A stretch of DNA of 56,973 bases, from the NCBI GenBank assembly GCA_029004215.1, contig JAQULH010000003.1, positions 1 to 56,973 on the forward strand, written 5' to 3'. The stretch comes from Patescibacteria group bacterium. GTDB taxonomy: Bacteria; Patescibacteriota; Patescibacteriia; 2-12-FULL-60-25. The translations under genes were made by a program, and so were the position numbers. Numbering within the stretch: position 1 is the stretch's first letter; each line of letters opens with the position of its first letter. Shown here one piece after another: positions 26,809 to 35,511 of this stretch. The notes under the pieces were generated by a model, which did not search any database, had not been told where the DNA came from, and was given only the letters and a program-made list of their open reading frames with translations.

Positions 26809-28728
26809 ATGGTCTTATCATTATTTGGGTTCTTATTGGCAGCGGCCGTCACATTAGGCTTATTTTCTGTTGGCGGCTTGGTATGGCGCTGGCTGTTTCC
26901 CCAGGCAAGTAAAACGTGGCACGTGATTGCCAGTCCATTGATAGGTTTGGGCTTAGCTTCTGTTTGGTTAAACAGTGTTGGTTCTTTATTTGGTTGGACA
27001 GCTGCTTTTATTAGCTGGTCGCACATCGCCCTATTGTCGCTTTATTTTTATGGCCGTTTTTTTGGTCGTATAGCTGAAGATAATGATTGGCCCTTGATAA
27101 AGAAATATGGCCTCTGGATTTTATTGGCCATTTTAGCCTTGTCATTTTTTGGTGGAATTTTTGACGAGCAATGGCATTTTCCATTCGCGACCGTAATAGC
27201 CAACGGCGTTTGGCCGACGCCGCTTATTTTTGACCCCACGCAGGCTCTGACCTACCATTATGGCTATGACATTGTAGTGGCATTTATAGTGCGAGCCGGC
27301 TGGCCAGCGCCTTTTGCGTCCGACGTATTACAGGCTGTGTTGCAAGCCTGTCTTCTGGGCGTAGTTTGGATATTTTTGAGGGCATGCGGATTAAGCCGTA
27401 AATTAGGAGCTATTGGTCTGGGCATAGTTTTTTTCTGTGGCACGCTTGGTTGGATTTTACGTCCTTTGCGTTTCTTGTCTCAAGATTTTTTGAGCAAGAT
27501 AAACACTTTTACCGGAAGCATGTGGAACCCGATTTTTTTGGATACTTACACCAAATCAACCATTTTTGCGCTTGGTATAGTCTGGCTGGTTATAGCAGCT
27601 TATCAGGCCAAATTAAAGCTAAATGTAAAGCGCCTCTTATGGCTGATACCAATCTTAATGGCCGCGGTTGCCTTATCAAGTGAAACAATATTTGTATTTT
27701 TTTTACCGTTTGTTATCTTGGCCTTGCTGGTTGATCCGATTGCCAGGAACTTTCGTCTCAAAACCATCTTGGCTTGTGCTATCGGTCTCTTGATTGTCGT
27801 GGTCCAGGGCGGGTTAATAACTGATGCGGTGCGTGGATTATTTTGGCATGCCCAAGCAGCAGCTGACCAAATACAAAATACATCATTCTCTCTGCGTCAT
27901 TCGGCTGAGTTCGCGGTTTTTGGCCCATCTCTGGATTTATTTTCATGGTCTGCTTATGTCAGGATGTTTGTTGAGTTTGGGATTGTTATTATTTTTGGCC
28001 TATTCGCCTGGTTCGCTTTTCCATTTAAAAATCGTTTTTACCGTACGCTTTTGGTCGGCGCCGTGGCCTGTTTCCTAGTCCCGTTCATTATCTGGTACGG
28101 GGTGGGACCGCGCGAAATGCTCAGGGTTTGGCTCCCGGCTTTTGCAATCTTTTTGCCTTTAGGCGCGGTCGCTGTTTTATCCATGCGAAGTAAGCTGGCA
28201 ACCGGAGTTAAAGTCTTGGCAGCCTTGGCAATAGTCGGGGGCTTGAGTGGTGTGGTGATGAGCAACTTGCCTATCATGGCGACTTATTTGAACAATCCTT
28301 ACCCAACTGTCATGAGCCCGGCTTTGTGGCTGCCCTCACTTGACCATGCCAACTGGCTACCAACCAACAGTACGATTTGGATTGAGACTCATTATCCGGC
28401 AACTGAAGATGGTGCCTCCACGGGCATTGTGCGCCAGGCGCCATTGGTTTTTGGGGTGCCCGTGCAAGGTTGTTTTAATTTTTTCCGCAATACAGGCACT
28501 GAATGCAAGGATTTCGTTGACGATCCATCCGCAGAAACGCTTAAGGCTTTGGGTGTTACGCATTTGCTTTTGACAAATGGTTTTGTTGAACAGCACCAGG
28601 CTGAGCAGTGGTTTGCCAGCTTGAAATTTGTTAAGGATTATCCCATACCATCATGGGTTTATCGTTTGCCAAGGGTTCTCTGGGCAGGCAAGGATTCTTC
28701 CTATAAACTGTACGCTTATCAGCCATGA
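26809..28728 (+). CDS. large polytopic membrane protein, GT-C glycosyltransferase-like
   Basis: 639 residues, 12 or more membrane helices. An acidic pair D119-E120 (GGIFDEQWHFPF) follows the early helices, where GT-C enzymes carry their catalytic/metal acidic motif in the first outer loop. The C-terminal ~120 residues are soluble. It probably transfers sugars from polyprenyl-phosphate donors on the outer membrane face. No characterised family could be named. ATGA overlap with the next gene, which is of the same kind. Confidence 0.75.
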   Translation: MVLSLFGFLLAAAVTLGLFSVGGLVWRWLFPQASKTWHVIASPLIGLGLASVWLNSVGSLFGWTAAFISWSHIALLSLYFYGRFFGRIAEDNDWPLIKKYGLWILLAILALSFFGGIFDEQWHFPFATVIANGVWPTPLIFDPTQALTYHYGYDIVVAFIVRAGWPAPFASDVLQAVLQACLLGVVWIFLRACGLSRKLGAIGLGIVFFCGTLGWILRPLRFLSQDFLSKINTFTGSMWNPIFLDTYTKSTIFALGIVWLVIAAYQAKLKLNVKRLLWLIPILMAAVALSSETIFVFFLPFVILALLVDPIARNFRLKTILACAIGLLIVVVQGGLITDAVRGLFWHAQAAADQIQNTSFSLRHSAEFAVFGPSLDLFSWSAYVRMFVEFGIVIIFGLFAWFAFPFKNRFYRTLLVGAVACFLVPFIIWYGVGPREMLRVWLPAFAIFLPLGAVAVLSMRSKLATGVKVLAALAIVGGLSGVVMSNLPIMATYLNNPYPTVMSPALWLPSLDHANWLPTNSTIWIETHYPATEDGASTGIVRQAPLVFGVPVQGCFNFFRNTGTECKDFVDDPSAETLKALGVTHLLLTNGFVEQHQAEQWFASLKFVKDYPIPSWVYRLPRVLWAGKDSSYKLYAYQP

Positions 28729-30533
28729 TTATGGAAAATCTGTTAAAGCTCGCAAAACATCATTGGCTAGCCATATTACTGGCTCTAATTTGCGGTTTGA
28801 TATACATAGGCCCTCATTTGGCTTTAATGGTTGATTTGGGCAAGGATTATCATGGCATTAACTTTTTAGTTGGTGATGAACAGGGTTATGCTGCCCAGGC
28901 CAATGATGTTAAGCAAGGTTATTGGTTGCATGCCAATCCTTACTTGGTTGAATACAAAAACGTTCCGGCCACTGTTTTGCAATGGAGTGAAGTAATCTTA
29001 GGTTTTGTTGCCCGCATTATCAGGATAGATATTCCTACGCTGTTTATTGCCCTGCGTTTTTTCTGTTCTTTTGCTTTTTTTCTTTTACTTTACGCTTTGG
29101 CTTTCAAGATGTTCCGCTCGAGAGCCATGGCCTTGCTGGCAGCAGCCCTTGGCTTGTTTGGTGTTGATTGGATGGCTGCTTATAGACAGCCTTTGGAAAT
29201 TATCAAGACAATGTTTTGGCAGAATGATTCGGCCAGCCATTTTACCGGTTATGATGGCCTGCTTGACCCGCTTTTCATATTCCCATTTTTTATCTTGGGT
29301 CTTTTCACTGCCTGGAAAGCTTACACTGACCGACGTTTAGGCTGGAGCTTGATCAATGGTTTGGTCCTGGCGTTGAATGTTTATCTCTACTTTTATTTTT
29401 GGACGTTTTTGGCCGTAGTCAACGGCTTTCTGGTATTAGCATTTGTTTGGCAAAGACGTTGGAAAGACTTAAGAATATTTTTTTATGGGTTGATCCTGGC
29501 AGTTGTCTTGGCTGCTCCATTCATTTTCTGGCAACTTATACCGCTTTTAAGCCCGGCCAAGACTTTGGCGGTTGCCGAACAAGTCGGCATCCGCATAGCC
29601 ATCAGTACGCATCGTTTAAGGATTGATAAAGGCGTATGGATAATCACCTTGTTATTTGCAGCTTACCTGGCCTATAAAAAATATCGTCTGGCCGGCAAAA
29701 AAGCATTTGGCGAAACTGAATTGTTTATCGCTTTGATGCTGGCTTCGGCCATCATCACATCCAACCAGCAAGTAATCACTGGCAAGGAAATCCAACAGCA
29801 CCATTATTATTGGTTTACCAGTATGCAGGCGCTTTTCCTTGGTTTGAGTTATTTGATCTGGGATATTGGTAAACGCCTCAAATGGCCGTTGCAATTTAAG
29901 CGATATTTGGTGGCAGTGGCCATGGTAATCATTTTTGTCTTTGGCATCGGTACGCAAGCCTGCGCTTACAAAGCGTTCTTACCGGAGTTCCGTTATGCCC
30001 AGCGCTATGGTTTGGCTTTTGATTGGCTTAAACAAAACACTAAACCAGACAGCGTCGTCTTGTCCAATGACAAGATTTCCGAGATGGTGCCGATCTACAC
30101 GCAAAATAATGTTTATTATGCACCCCATTGTGCAACTTATTTGACAACGCCTTTTGAACGGCGCGAGTGGTCGTACATGGTCTACCATTACTTGCAGTTT
30201 CGTTCGAGCACTAGCTCTTTGGAAGAATCATTCCAACAAGACCGGGCCAATATTGGTGTCAAATTATTCGAAGGTGTTTATTACCGCGACCTTTGCGGTT
30301 CTGCCACGTGTTTTCCGGATGAGAAATTGGATAACCTCATGCAAGACTATAAAATCTTTCTGTCCAAGCCGTTTGGTGACCAACTCCAAAAATATAGGGT
30401 GGATTATGTTATCTGGGACACACAAGCTGACCCGGGGTGGAAAATGGATGAGTTTGATTTCTTGCAACAGGCGATTGAAATACAGGGCTTAAAGATCTAC
30501 TGTATCAAATATGTCAGTGAAAAGAATTCTTGA
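28725..30533 (+). CDS. large polytopic membrane protein, GT-C glycosyltransferase-like
   Basis: 602 residues, about 11 membrane helices. LAKHHWLAILLA opens the first helix and VGDEQ at 49-53 gives the acidic motif. The next gene has KQHWKAIL and VGDEQ at the same residues, so the two are paralogues. The C-terminal ~170 residues form a soluble domain with Tyr-rich segments. Probable outer-face sugar transferase; donor and acceptor unknown. Confidence 0.75.
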   Translation: MIMENLLKLAKHHWLAILLALICGLIYIGPHLALMVDLGKDYHGINFLVGDEQGYAAQANDVKQGYWLHANPYLVEYKNVPATVLQWSEVILGFVARIIRIDIPTLFIALRFFCSFAFFLLLYALAFKMFRSRAMALLAAALGLFGVDWMAAYRQPLEIIKTMFWQNDSASHFTGYDGLLDPLFIFPFFILGLFTAWKAYTDRRLGWSLINGLVLALNVYLYFYFWTFLAVVNGFLVLAFVWQRRWKDLRIFFYGLILAVVLAAPFIFWQLIPLLSPAKTLAVAEQVGIRIAISTHRLRIDKGVWIITLLFAAYLAYKKYRLAGKKAFGETELFIALMLASAIITSNQQVITGKEIQQHHYYWFTSMQALFLGLSYLIWDIGKRLKWPLQFKRYLVAVAMVIIFVFGIGTQACAYKAFLPEFRYAQRYGLAFDWLKQNTKPDSVVLSNDKISEMVPIYTQNNVYYAPHCATYLTTPFERREWSYMVYHYLQFRSSTSSLEESFQQDRANIGVKLFEGVYYRDLCGSATCFPDEKLDNLMQDYKIFLSKPFGDQLQKYRVDYVIWDTQADPGWKMDEFDFLQQAIEIQGLKIYCIKYVSEKNS

Positions 30534-32124
30534 TTGGCTCAAGCAACATTGGAAAGCCATCTTAATGGTTTTTGTTCTGTTTTTGTGTTGGTCGGCTGTC
30601 CATTGGTGGGTCGTGAGTTATGGCACGCAGGATGTGCCTTTGACTAAGGCTTATGTTGGCGATGAACAGTCGCCGTTGATTGGCGCGCTGCACATGGCAA
30701 AGGAAAAAAGCCCTTTTGGCCTGCGTAACAACTCTTCTGTCTATTATGGCCCGATATTTTCCGTTGTCGTTTTTCCGGCCGTTGTCTTGGATTACGCCTC
30801 AGACGTATTAGCAGGTTCGGTGCATAGCGCCAGCGACTATCAACGTCTCTTTGTTGTTAATTGGGGGTCGGCGCTTTTCAAAGCACGATGGATGTCCGTA
30901 ATCGTTGGATTCTTGGGATTGTGCGGGCTTTGGTTATTGATAAGACAATTAGCCGGCCATACCAAACGTTCTTGGCTTTGGTTGGGAATTTTGGTTTTAG
31001 GGACTAATTTTTATTATTTCCTATATTCAGGTTGGTTAAGACATTGGGTCTATATCACGGCCGCTCTCATCTTCCAGCTATATTTCCTCACGAAGATAAA
31101 AGAACAGGGGAAGACAAAATATTGGATTGGTATGGTTCTGGCTTCTATCTTTAGTTTTGGCATTAGTTATATATCGCTTTTGTACCAAGCCATGTGGTTA
31201 CCCGTCTTAGTGTCTTGGTTACGCGAGAAACGTAAAGCTGATTTAAAACAGTTTGGTTGGTTCGTCTTGAGCTTAGCCACCCTCGTCGGCTTAGTTGTCT
31301 TTTGGAACCCTTCGCCTTACATCCGCCTTTGGTCTTTCATGGGTACAGAAAGCTATGGGTTAAATACATCTATCCTGCCTTCAGCCTGGTATTACTTGGG
31401 CATATTGCTTTTTAACCAACCTTTTTTGATTTTGGCTTTTTTGGTCACCATGTTTTGTTCCCTGAAATCAAAGCTTTATAAAACATATTGGTTCTGGTCG
31501 ATTTTAGCCGTGGCTTTAGTCCACTTCCTTTTCTTTTCAATGTCACCCCACAGTGAACCCAGGTATATCTTGCCTTTGGTGGTTTGCTTGCTCGGATTGA
31601 CCATGGTCGCAGCTATTAAATTAAGCCAAGACGCGACGTATAAAAATTATGTCGGCTTAGTTGCTGTGCTGCTGGTGCTGGAGGTTGTCTTTCAGGCCAG
31701 CCATGACGTCAAATATTCCCAGCTCGCAGCGTCTGGTCCGGAAGAAAAACAGCTGATTGCTTACATGCGCAGTCTGCCGGAAAATAAAACGATCTTGTAC
31801 GAGGGCAATAGGCTTTTAGGTGTGCTCCAGGACAAAACTTCATTCCAAGATTATGTGGATGTCTGCTTAGGTACGGTTTACAATCTCCATGCTTATTTGT
31901 TGGGCGTTGAACTGCCCCAGAATCCCAAGCCTTTGCATCTTGATTACCTTTGCCAGGATAAAACGACCGGCAAGCTGTCACTGGAAAAATATGATTATCG
32001 TTTTGAGCCAAACGGATACGAACTAAGCTCCAATTTTTTTGAAGAAAGGATAATCAGGCTTTGGTTCGCTGGCCAAGAGCGACAGCGTTATCTTATCTTG
32101 CCAAGCGGCCAGTGGATCCAATGA
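30511..32124 (+). CDS. large polytopic membrane protein, GT-C glycosyltransferase-like
   Basis: 537 residues, about 11 membrane helices. VGDEQ at 49-53, as in its paralogue just upstream; overlap of 23 bases with that gene. The soluble tail (from ~430) is shorter. Its TGA (32122-32124) directly abuts the stop of the convergent gene on the other strand, with zero bases between them. Confidence 0.75.
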   Translation: MSVKRILDWLKQHWKAILMVFVLFLCWSAVHWWVVSYGTQDVPLTKAYVGDEQSPLIGALHMAKEKSPFGLRNNSSVYYGPIFSVVVFPAVVLDYASDVLAGSVHSASDYQRLFVVNWGSALFKARWMSVIVGFLGLCGLWLLIRQLAGHTKRSWLWLGILVLGTNFYYFLYSGWLRHWVYITAALIFQLYFLTKIKEQGKTKYWIGMVLASIFSFGISYISLLYQAMWLPVLVSWLREKRKADLKQFGWFVLSLATLVGLVVFWNPSPYIRLWSFMGTESYGLNTSILPSAWYYLGILLFNQPFLILAFLVTMFCSLKSKLYKTYWFWSILAVALVHFLFFSMSPHSEPRYILPLVVCLLGLTMVAAIKLSQDATYKNYVGLVAVLLVLEVVFQASHDVKYSQLAASGPEEKQLIAYMRSLPENKTILYEGNRLLGVLQDKTSFQDYVDVCLGTVYNLHAYLLGVELPQNPKPLHLDYLCQDKTTGKLSLEKYDYRFEPNGYELSSNFFEERIIRLWFAGQERQRYLILPSGQWIQ

Positions 32125-33213
32125 TCAATGGAAGGCGGTGCCTTGTCCAAAGAAAAAGAAAAGCAACAAACTGGTTAAGACCGGCAAAGCAGCCAGCGGC
32201 CAAAATGACCAGTTGGGAAGTTTTAGTTTTGGATGAGTCACAATATCCTTTAATCCCATTAAAGCCAGTGGAATGACGTATAAGAATTGGAAGTAGAGGA
32301 TCCTGGTGATGAAGATCGGCCAGGCCAGGATGGGCAAGGTCATGACAAGAAGGCTAAGCAGGATTTTATTTTTTATAACTTCTTTGTAATTGACGAAAGC
32401 GGCTAAGACAAATAGCCATAAGGCATTAAAAGCCGCACCTTGTGTGCCAACAAAATATTTTATGGTCCTGAAGTGTGCGCCAAAAAGCGATTCGCTCAAT
32501 TTTATCCAATCAGCATAAGACAGGCCGGATAATTTGTAGCCTAAGAATTGGGTGCCAGCCGCAATCAAGGCAAAAGGCAGGCCAACCAGGACCCAGCGCT
32601 TAAGAGCTTGCTTAAAGCCAATTTGTTTTATGGAAAGGAGTGTGTGTAGGAAGATGAAAATAATAGATAAGCCGCCGGTTTCTTTGCAGGCCAAACCGAC
32701 CCCGCTGATCACGCCCAAAAGCAAATACTTATAATTTTTTTCTTTTTCCAGCGTAGAGAGATAAAACCAAATCCCTAAAAGCGCAAAAAAGTAACCACCG
32801 ATGTCAGTCAGCAATCCAAAGCCATATTTCAAGAGAGGATATCCGCTGGCAAACCAGATGGCACCCAGACAGGCATATTTTGGTCCCAGCTTGAGATATT
32901 TATCCAAAATAATGAAGAGCAGGGCAATGCATCCGAAATAAAATACAATGTTCATCAACCAAAGCGCCAGTTTGGGTTCAAAGATCGGGTGGAGGGCTGC
33001 GCCCATGATTCCGTAAACAGGTTTTAGGAAGCGTACGTTTGTCCTAGCAAGCATTTCTTGGTCAACCGGTTTATGGCCAGTGGCAAAATACTCAATCATG
33101 TTGGTGTAACTGTCCGTGTCACCCTGATACTGGTACAAACCAAGGTATGAAAAGTCGAAGACTGCAACCAAGAGCGCCCAAAGCAGTGCCATGAGTAAAA
33201 AATATCTACGCAT
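32125..33213 (-). CDS. polytopic membrane protein, GT-C glycosyltransferase-like
   Basis: 362 residues, about 9 membrane helices. QGDTDSYTNMIEYF (31-44) after the first helix is the acidic loop motif seen in GT-C/DUF2029-like enzymes. Shorter than the three + strand GT-C-like proteins and lacks a soluble C-terminal domain. Last gene of the - operon from 34599; overlaps the methyltransferase gene by 8 bases. Confidence 0.72.
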   Translation of the reverse strand: MRRYFLLMALLWALLVAVFDFSYLGLYQYQGDTDSYTNMIEYFATGHKPVDQEMLARTNVRFLKPVYGIMGAALHPIFEPKLALWLMNIVFYFGCIALLFIILDKYLKLGPKYACLGAIWFASGYPLLKYGFGLLTDIGGYFFALLGIWFYLSTLEKEKNYKYLLLGVISGVGLACKETGGLSIIFIFLHTLLSIKQIGFKQALKRWVLVGLPFALIAAGTQFLGYKLSGLSYADWIKLSESLFGAHFRTIKYFVGTQGAAFNALWLFVLAAFVNYKEVIKNKILLSLLVMTLPILAWPIFITRILYFQFLYVIPLALMGLKDIVTHPKLKLPNWSFWPLAALPVLTSLLLFFFFGQGTAFH

Positions 33214-33811
33214 AATTCTTAAAAGCTGAGGCCAAAATGTTCATGCCCAGCTCAAAATATTTTGTTTTAAGTTTTTCCTTATCAAAACCAGCATGGCAGA
33301 GGGCTGAGCTTATCCTTTTCGGCGTATAAGCGTCCTTGTGCTCTTCGATTTCTTCTTTGCTGACCAAACCGGCCATGGCTAGGTACTTCAGTAAAGCATT
33401 GGTCCAGATAGTAGGTGTTGTTAGGATAAATTGGCCTCCTGGTTTTAAGACTCGGTAAATCTCTTTCAAGACAGTGGGCAATTTGGCTGGCTCGATATGC
33501 TCAAAAACCGCCAACATGGTAACTGTGTCCAAGGAATCATCCGGGAAAGGTAAGTTGGTTTGTGTCTCCAAATCAAAGTTAGACAACTGTACGCCTTGGA
33601 CATTTGTTTGGTCGGTCGGTAATTTGTCCAAACCAAATTTTTCTTTAAATTCAGTATGGCACAAAAAATTAGGATAAGCGCCGCAGCCAATATCCAAAAC
33701 CCTGCCTGAACGATGCTGGTCTAAAATGTGCTGATTCGCAGCCTTGGAGCGCAGGTCAGATAAATAGTTTTCGAACCGTCCGGCGCCGCGCGTGTAACTG
33801 ACCTGGGTCAT
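33206..33811 (-). CDS. class I SAM-dependent methyltransferase
   Basis: 201 residues. [19 protein letters not shown] (~36) is the same GCGxYP subtype as the gene at 21444. [20 protein letters not shown] (~97) and [12 protein letters not shown] follow. ATGA overlap with the upstream GT2. Likely a sugar or lipid-linked-glycan methyltransferase. Confidence 0.85.
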   Translation of the reverse strand: MTQVSYTRGAGRFENYLSDLRSKAANQHILDQHRSGRVLDIGCGAYPNFLCHTEFKEKFGLDKLPTDQTNVQGVQLSNFDLETQTNLPFPDDSLDTVTMLAVFEHIEPAKLPTVLKEIYRVLKPGGQFILTTPTIWTNALLKYLAMAGLVSKEEIEEHKDAYTPKRISSALCHAGFDKEKLKTKYFELGMNILASAFKNYA

Positions 33812-34599
33812 ACCAATGCCTTGACGAGGGCTACTAGAATTACTACGCAGAGGATGATTCCAATGATGGCTGCTGTTTTTAGGCCGGTGGCTTGGGATGA
33901 TTGGTTATATTTCCAAATGCACCAGATGGCGCGCAACGCGTCCTTGGCGCCGATCTTTTTGCCTTCCTGATAAGAACGCGGATGGTAAGAGATGGCTGTC
34001 TCAAATATTTTTATGCCTTTAGTCTTGGCTAAATGACTCAATTTGGCAGTGAACTCAGGTTCAAAACCAAAACGGTTGTCCAAGAGGACCATTCCGTTCA
34101 AAACGTCTTTTTTAAAAACTTTGTAGCAGGTTTCCATGTCAGTCAGCTTGAGGTCTGAAAACATGTTGGAAAGCCGCGTCAAAAATTTGTTGGCCATGGT
34201 GTGCCAAAAGAACAGTACGCGGTGCGGGTCATTATCCAAAAAGCGCGAGCCATAAACCACATCAGCCCTGCCTTCGACAATCGGCATCAGCAATTTAGGA
34301 TATTCTTTGGGGTCGTATTCCAGGTCAGCGTCTTGTATGATGATCACTTCGCCGGTAGCTTGGGCAAAGCCGGTCCGGAGTGCAGCGCCCTTACCCTTGT
34401 TTTGCTCATGGTAAGTTATATTGTATCCTTGCCCTTCAAGACCATGGAGCAGGTCTCGGGTACCGTCCTTGGAAAAGTCATCAACCATGACAATCTCCTT
34501 TTCCAGGCCAGGCAAAAGCGGGGCATCCTGAACCGCCTTTAAGACGGTCATTAGCGTGTTTTTTTCGTTATAAACAGGGATAACAATGGAAACTTTCAT
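33808..34599 (-). CDS. GT2 glycosyltransferase, DPM1-like
   Basis: 263 residues from ATG 34599; open frame upstream to 34650 is outside the GT2 fold (true N-terminus [16 protein letters not shown]). [16 protein letters not shown] (~36), [17 protein letters not shown] (~83, metal-binding DxD) and VVYGSRF. One C-terminal membrane helix (~240-260). Probably makes a polyprenyl-phosphate sugar for the GT-C-like enzyme at the end of this operon. Confidence 0.88.
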   Translation of the reverse strand: MKVSIVIPVYNEKNTLMTVLKAVQDAPLLPGLEKEIVMVDDFSKDGTRDLLHGLEGQGYNITYHEQNKGKGAALRTGFAQATGEVIIIQDADLEYDPKEYPKLLMPIVEGRADVVYGSRFLDNDPHRVLFFWHTMANKFLTRLSNMFSDLKLTDMETCYKVFKKDVLNGMVLLDNRFGFEPEFTAKLSHLAKTKGIKIFETAISYHPRSYQEGKKIGAKDALRAIWCIWKYNQSSQATGLKTAAIIGIILCVVILVALVKALV

Positions 34600-34607
34600 A
34601 TGACACG

Positions 34608-34636
34608 AGGTTACACTATCCTGTTTGTCTAGTAAA
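34608..34636 (-). promoter_or_regulatory. candidate leaderless promoter for the 34599 operon
   Basis: On the - strand TTTACT (34636-34631), a 17-base spacer, TAACCT (34613-34608), then 8 bases to the ATG. The hexamers are weak matches but spacing is ideal and there is no Shine-Dalgarno. Confidence 0.4.
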
Positions 34637-34643
34637 ATAGGTA

Positions 34644-34728
34644 TGCCCAAAACAGTGGCGCTTTATTTGCTGTGGAACTCGCTTCGCTCAAACAGTCCTC
34701 GCTGCATAAAGCGCCACTGTTTTGGGCA
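34644..34728. repeat. perfect 23-bp inverted repeat with 39-base loop
   Basis: Arms 34644-34666 and 34706-34728 are exact reverse complements (starting TGCCCAAAACAGTGGCG). The loop contains ACTCGCTTCGCTC, itself a near-palindrome. It fills the divergent gap between the GT2 genes at 34599 (-) and 34747 (+). It resembles a dispersed REP/MITE-like element more than a terminator, as no T-run follows on either strand. Confidence 0.85.
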
Positions 34729-34746
34729 AGATAAGTGCAATATGAG

Positions 34747-35511
34747 ATGAATATGATGTTCGATTTGTGTGTGCCGGCCCGCAACGAAGGGGCGACAATC
34801 CAAGATGCTTTGCGGCGGTTAACCAAGTCGCTTAGTGATTTGGGTATTGATTGGCAAATTACAGTGGCCATTAATGGGACAACTGACGATACGGTTCAAA
34901 AGATCAACGCATTCGAGCTTCGAGCTTCCCGCCCGCATCGCCAGCGAAGCGTGGCGGGCGCGGCGAGCTTCGAGATTCGAGCATTAGAACGTCCGGAAGC
35001 GGGTAAGGGTGCTGCCATTAGGCTCGCTGCCCAAAATTCGCAAGCAGATATTTTTGGTTTTATTGATGCTGACTTATCGGCTGACCCGGACATGATTGCA
35101 CCTATGGTCAAGAAAATATTGGATGGCCAAGCTGACGTTGTAATCGGATCGCGGCTGGCTGACACGAGGACAACTAACAGGAGCTGGCTGCGTACCATGT
35201 CATCGCAATTTTTCAATTTGATGTCCAGGTTAATTCTGGGTTTGAAAGTTAAAGATGCCCAATGCGGGCTAAAAGTCATGAATAGCCGGGCCAAAAATGT
35301 CCTGGTTAATTGCCAAGAGGAGGGATGGTTCCTTGATATTGAATTTTTGGCTAAGATGGCGCAAGATGGCTTTAAGGTCGTTGAGGTACCTGTCCCATGG
35401 ATAGAATTTCTCTATACCATGCGACAAAGCCAGGTCAGGATGTTCAAGGATGGCCTAGGCGCGATCAAGGCCATGTGGCGTATCAGACACCGACTCAAAA
35501 ACCATGTTTAA
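34747..35511 (+). CDS. GT2 glycosyltransferase with in-frame repeat insert
   Basis: 254 residues from ATG 34747; ATGs at 34753 and 34756 and GTG at 34735 are alternatives. MMFDLCVPARNEGATIQDAL starts the GT2 fold, FGFIDADLSADPDMIAPM (~101) carries the DxD, and AQCGLKVM is the later family block. Residues ~56-79 come from a palindrome flanked by heptamers (34914-34982), between the first two beta strands. Starts the + operon with the phosphoglycosyl transferase, whose ATG it overlaps. Confidence 0.85.
   Translation: MNMMFDLCVPARNEGATIQDALRRLTKSLSDLGIDWQITVAINGTTDDTVQKINAFELRASRPHRQRSVAGAASFEIRALERPEAGKGAAIRLAAQNSQADIFGFIDADLSADPDMIAPMVKKILDGQADVVIGSRLADTRTTNRSWLRTMSSQFFNLMSRLILGLKVKDAQCGLKVMNSRAKNVLVNCQEEGWFLDIEFLAKMAQDGFKVVEVPVPWIEFLYTMRQSQVRMFKDGLGAIKAMWRIRHRLKNHV
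34914..34982. repeat. palindromic element flanked by GAG[C/A]TTC heptamers
   Basis: GAGCTTC occurs twice at 34915-34928, then a palindromic core 34928-34964 (arms GCCCGC/GCGGGC and CGCCA/TGGCG), then GAGCTTC-GAGATTC at 34965-34978. The core matches 54658-54694 on the opposite strand with one mismatch in 37 bases. It is in frame within a GT2 gene. Confidence 0.85.
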
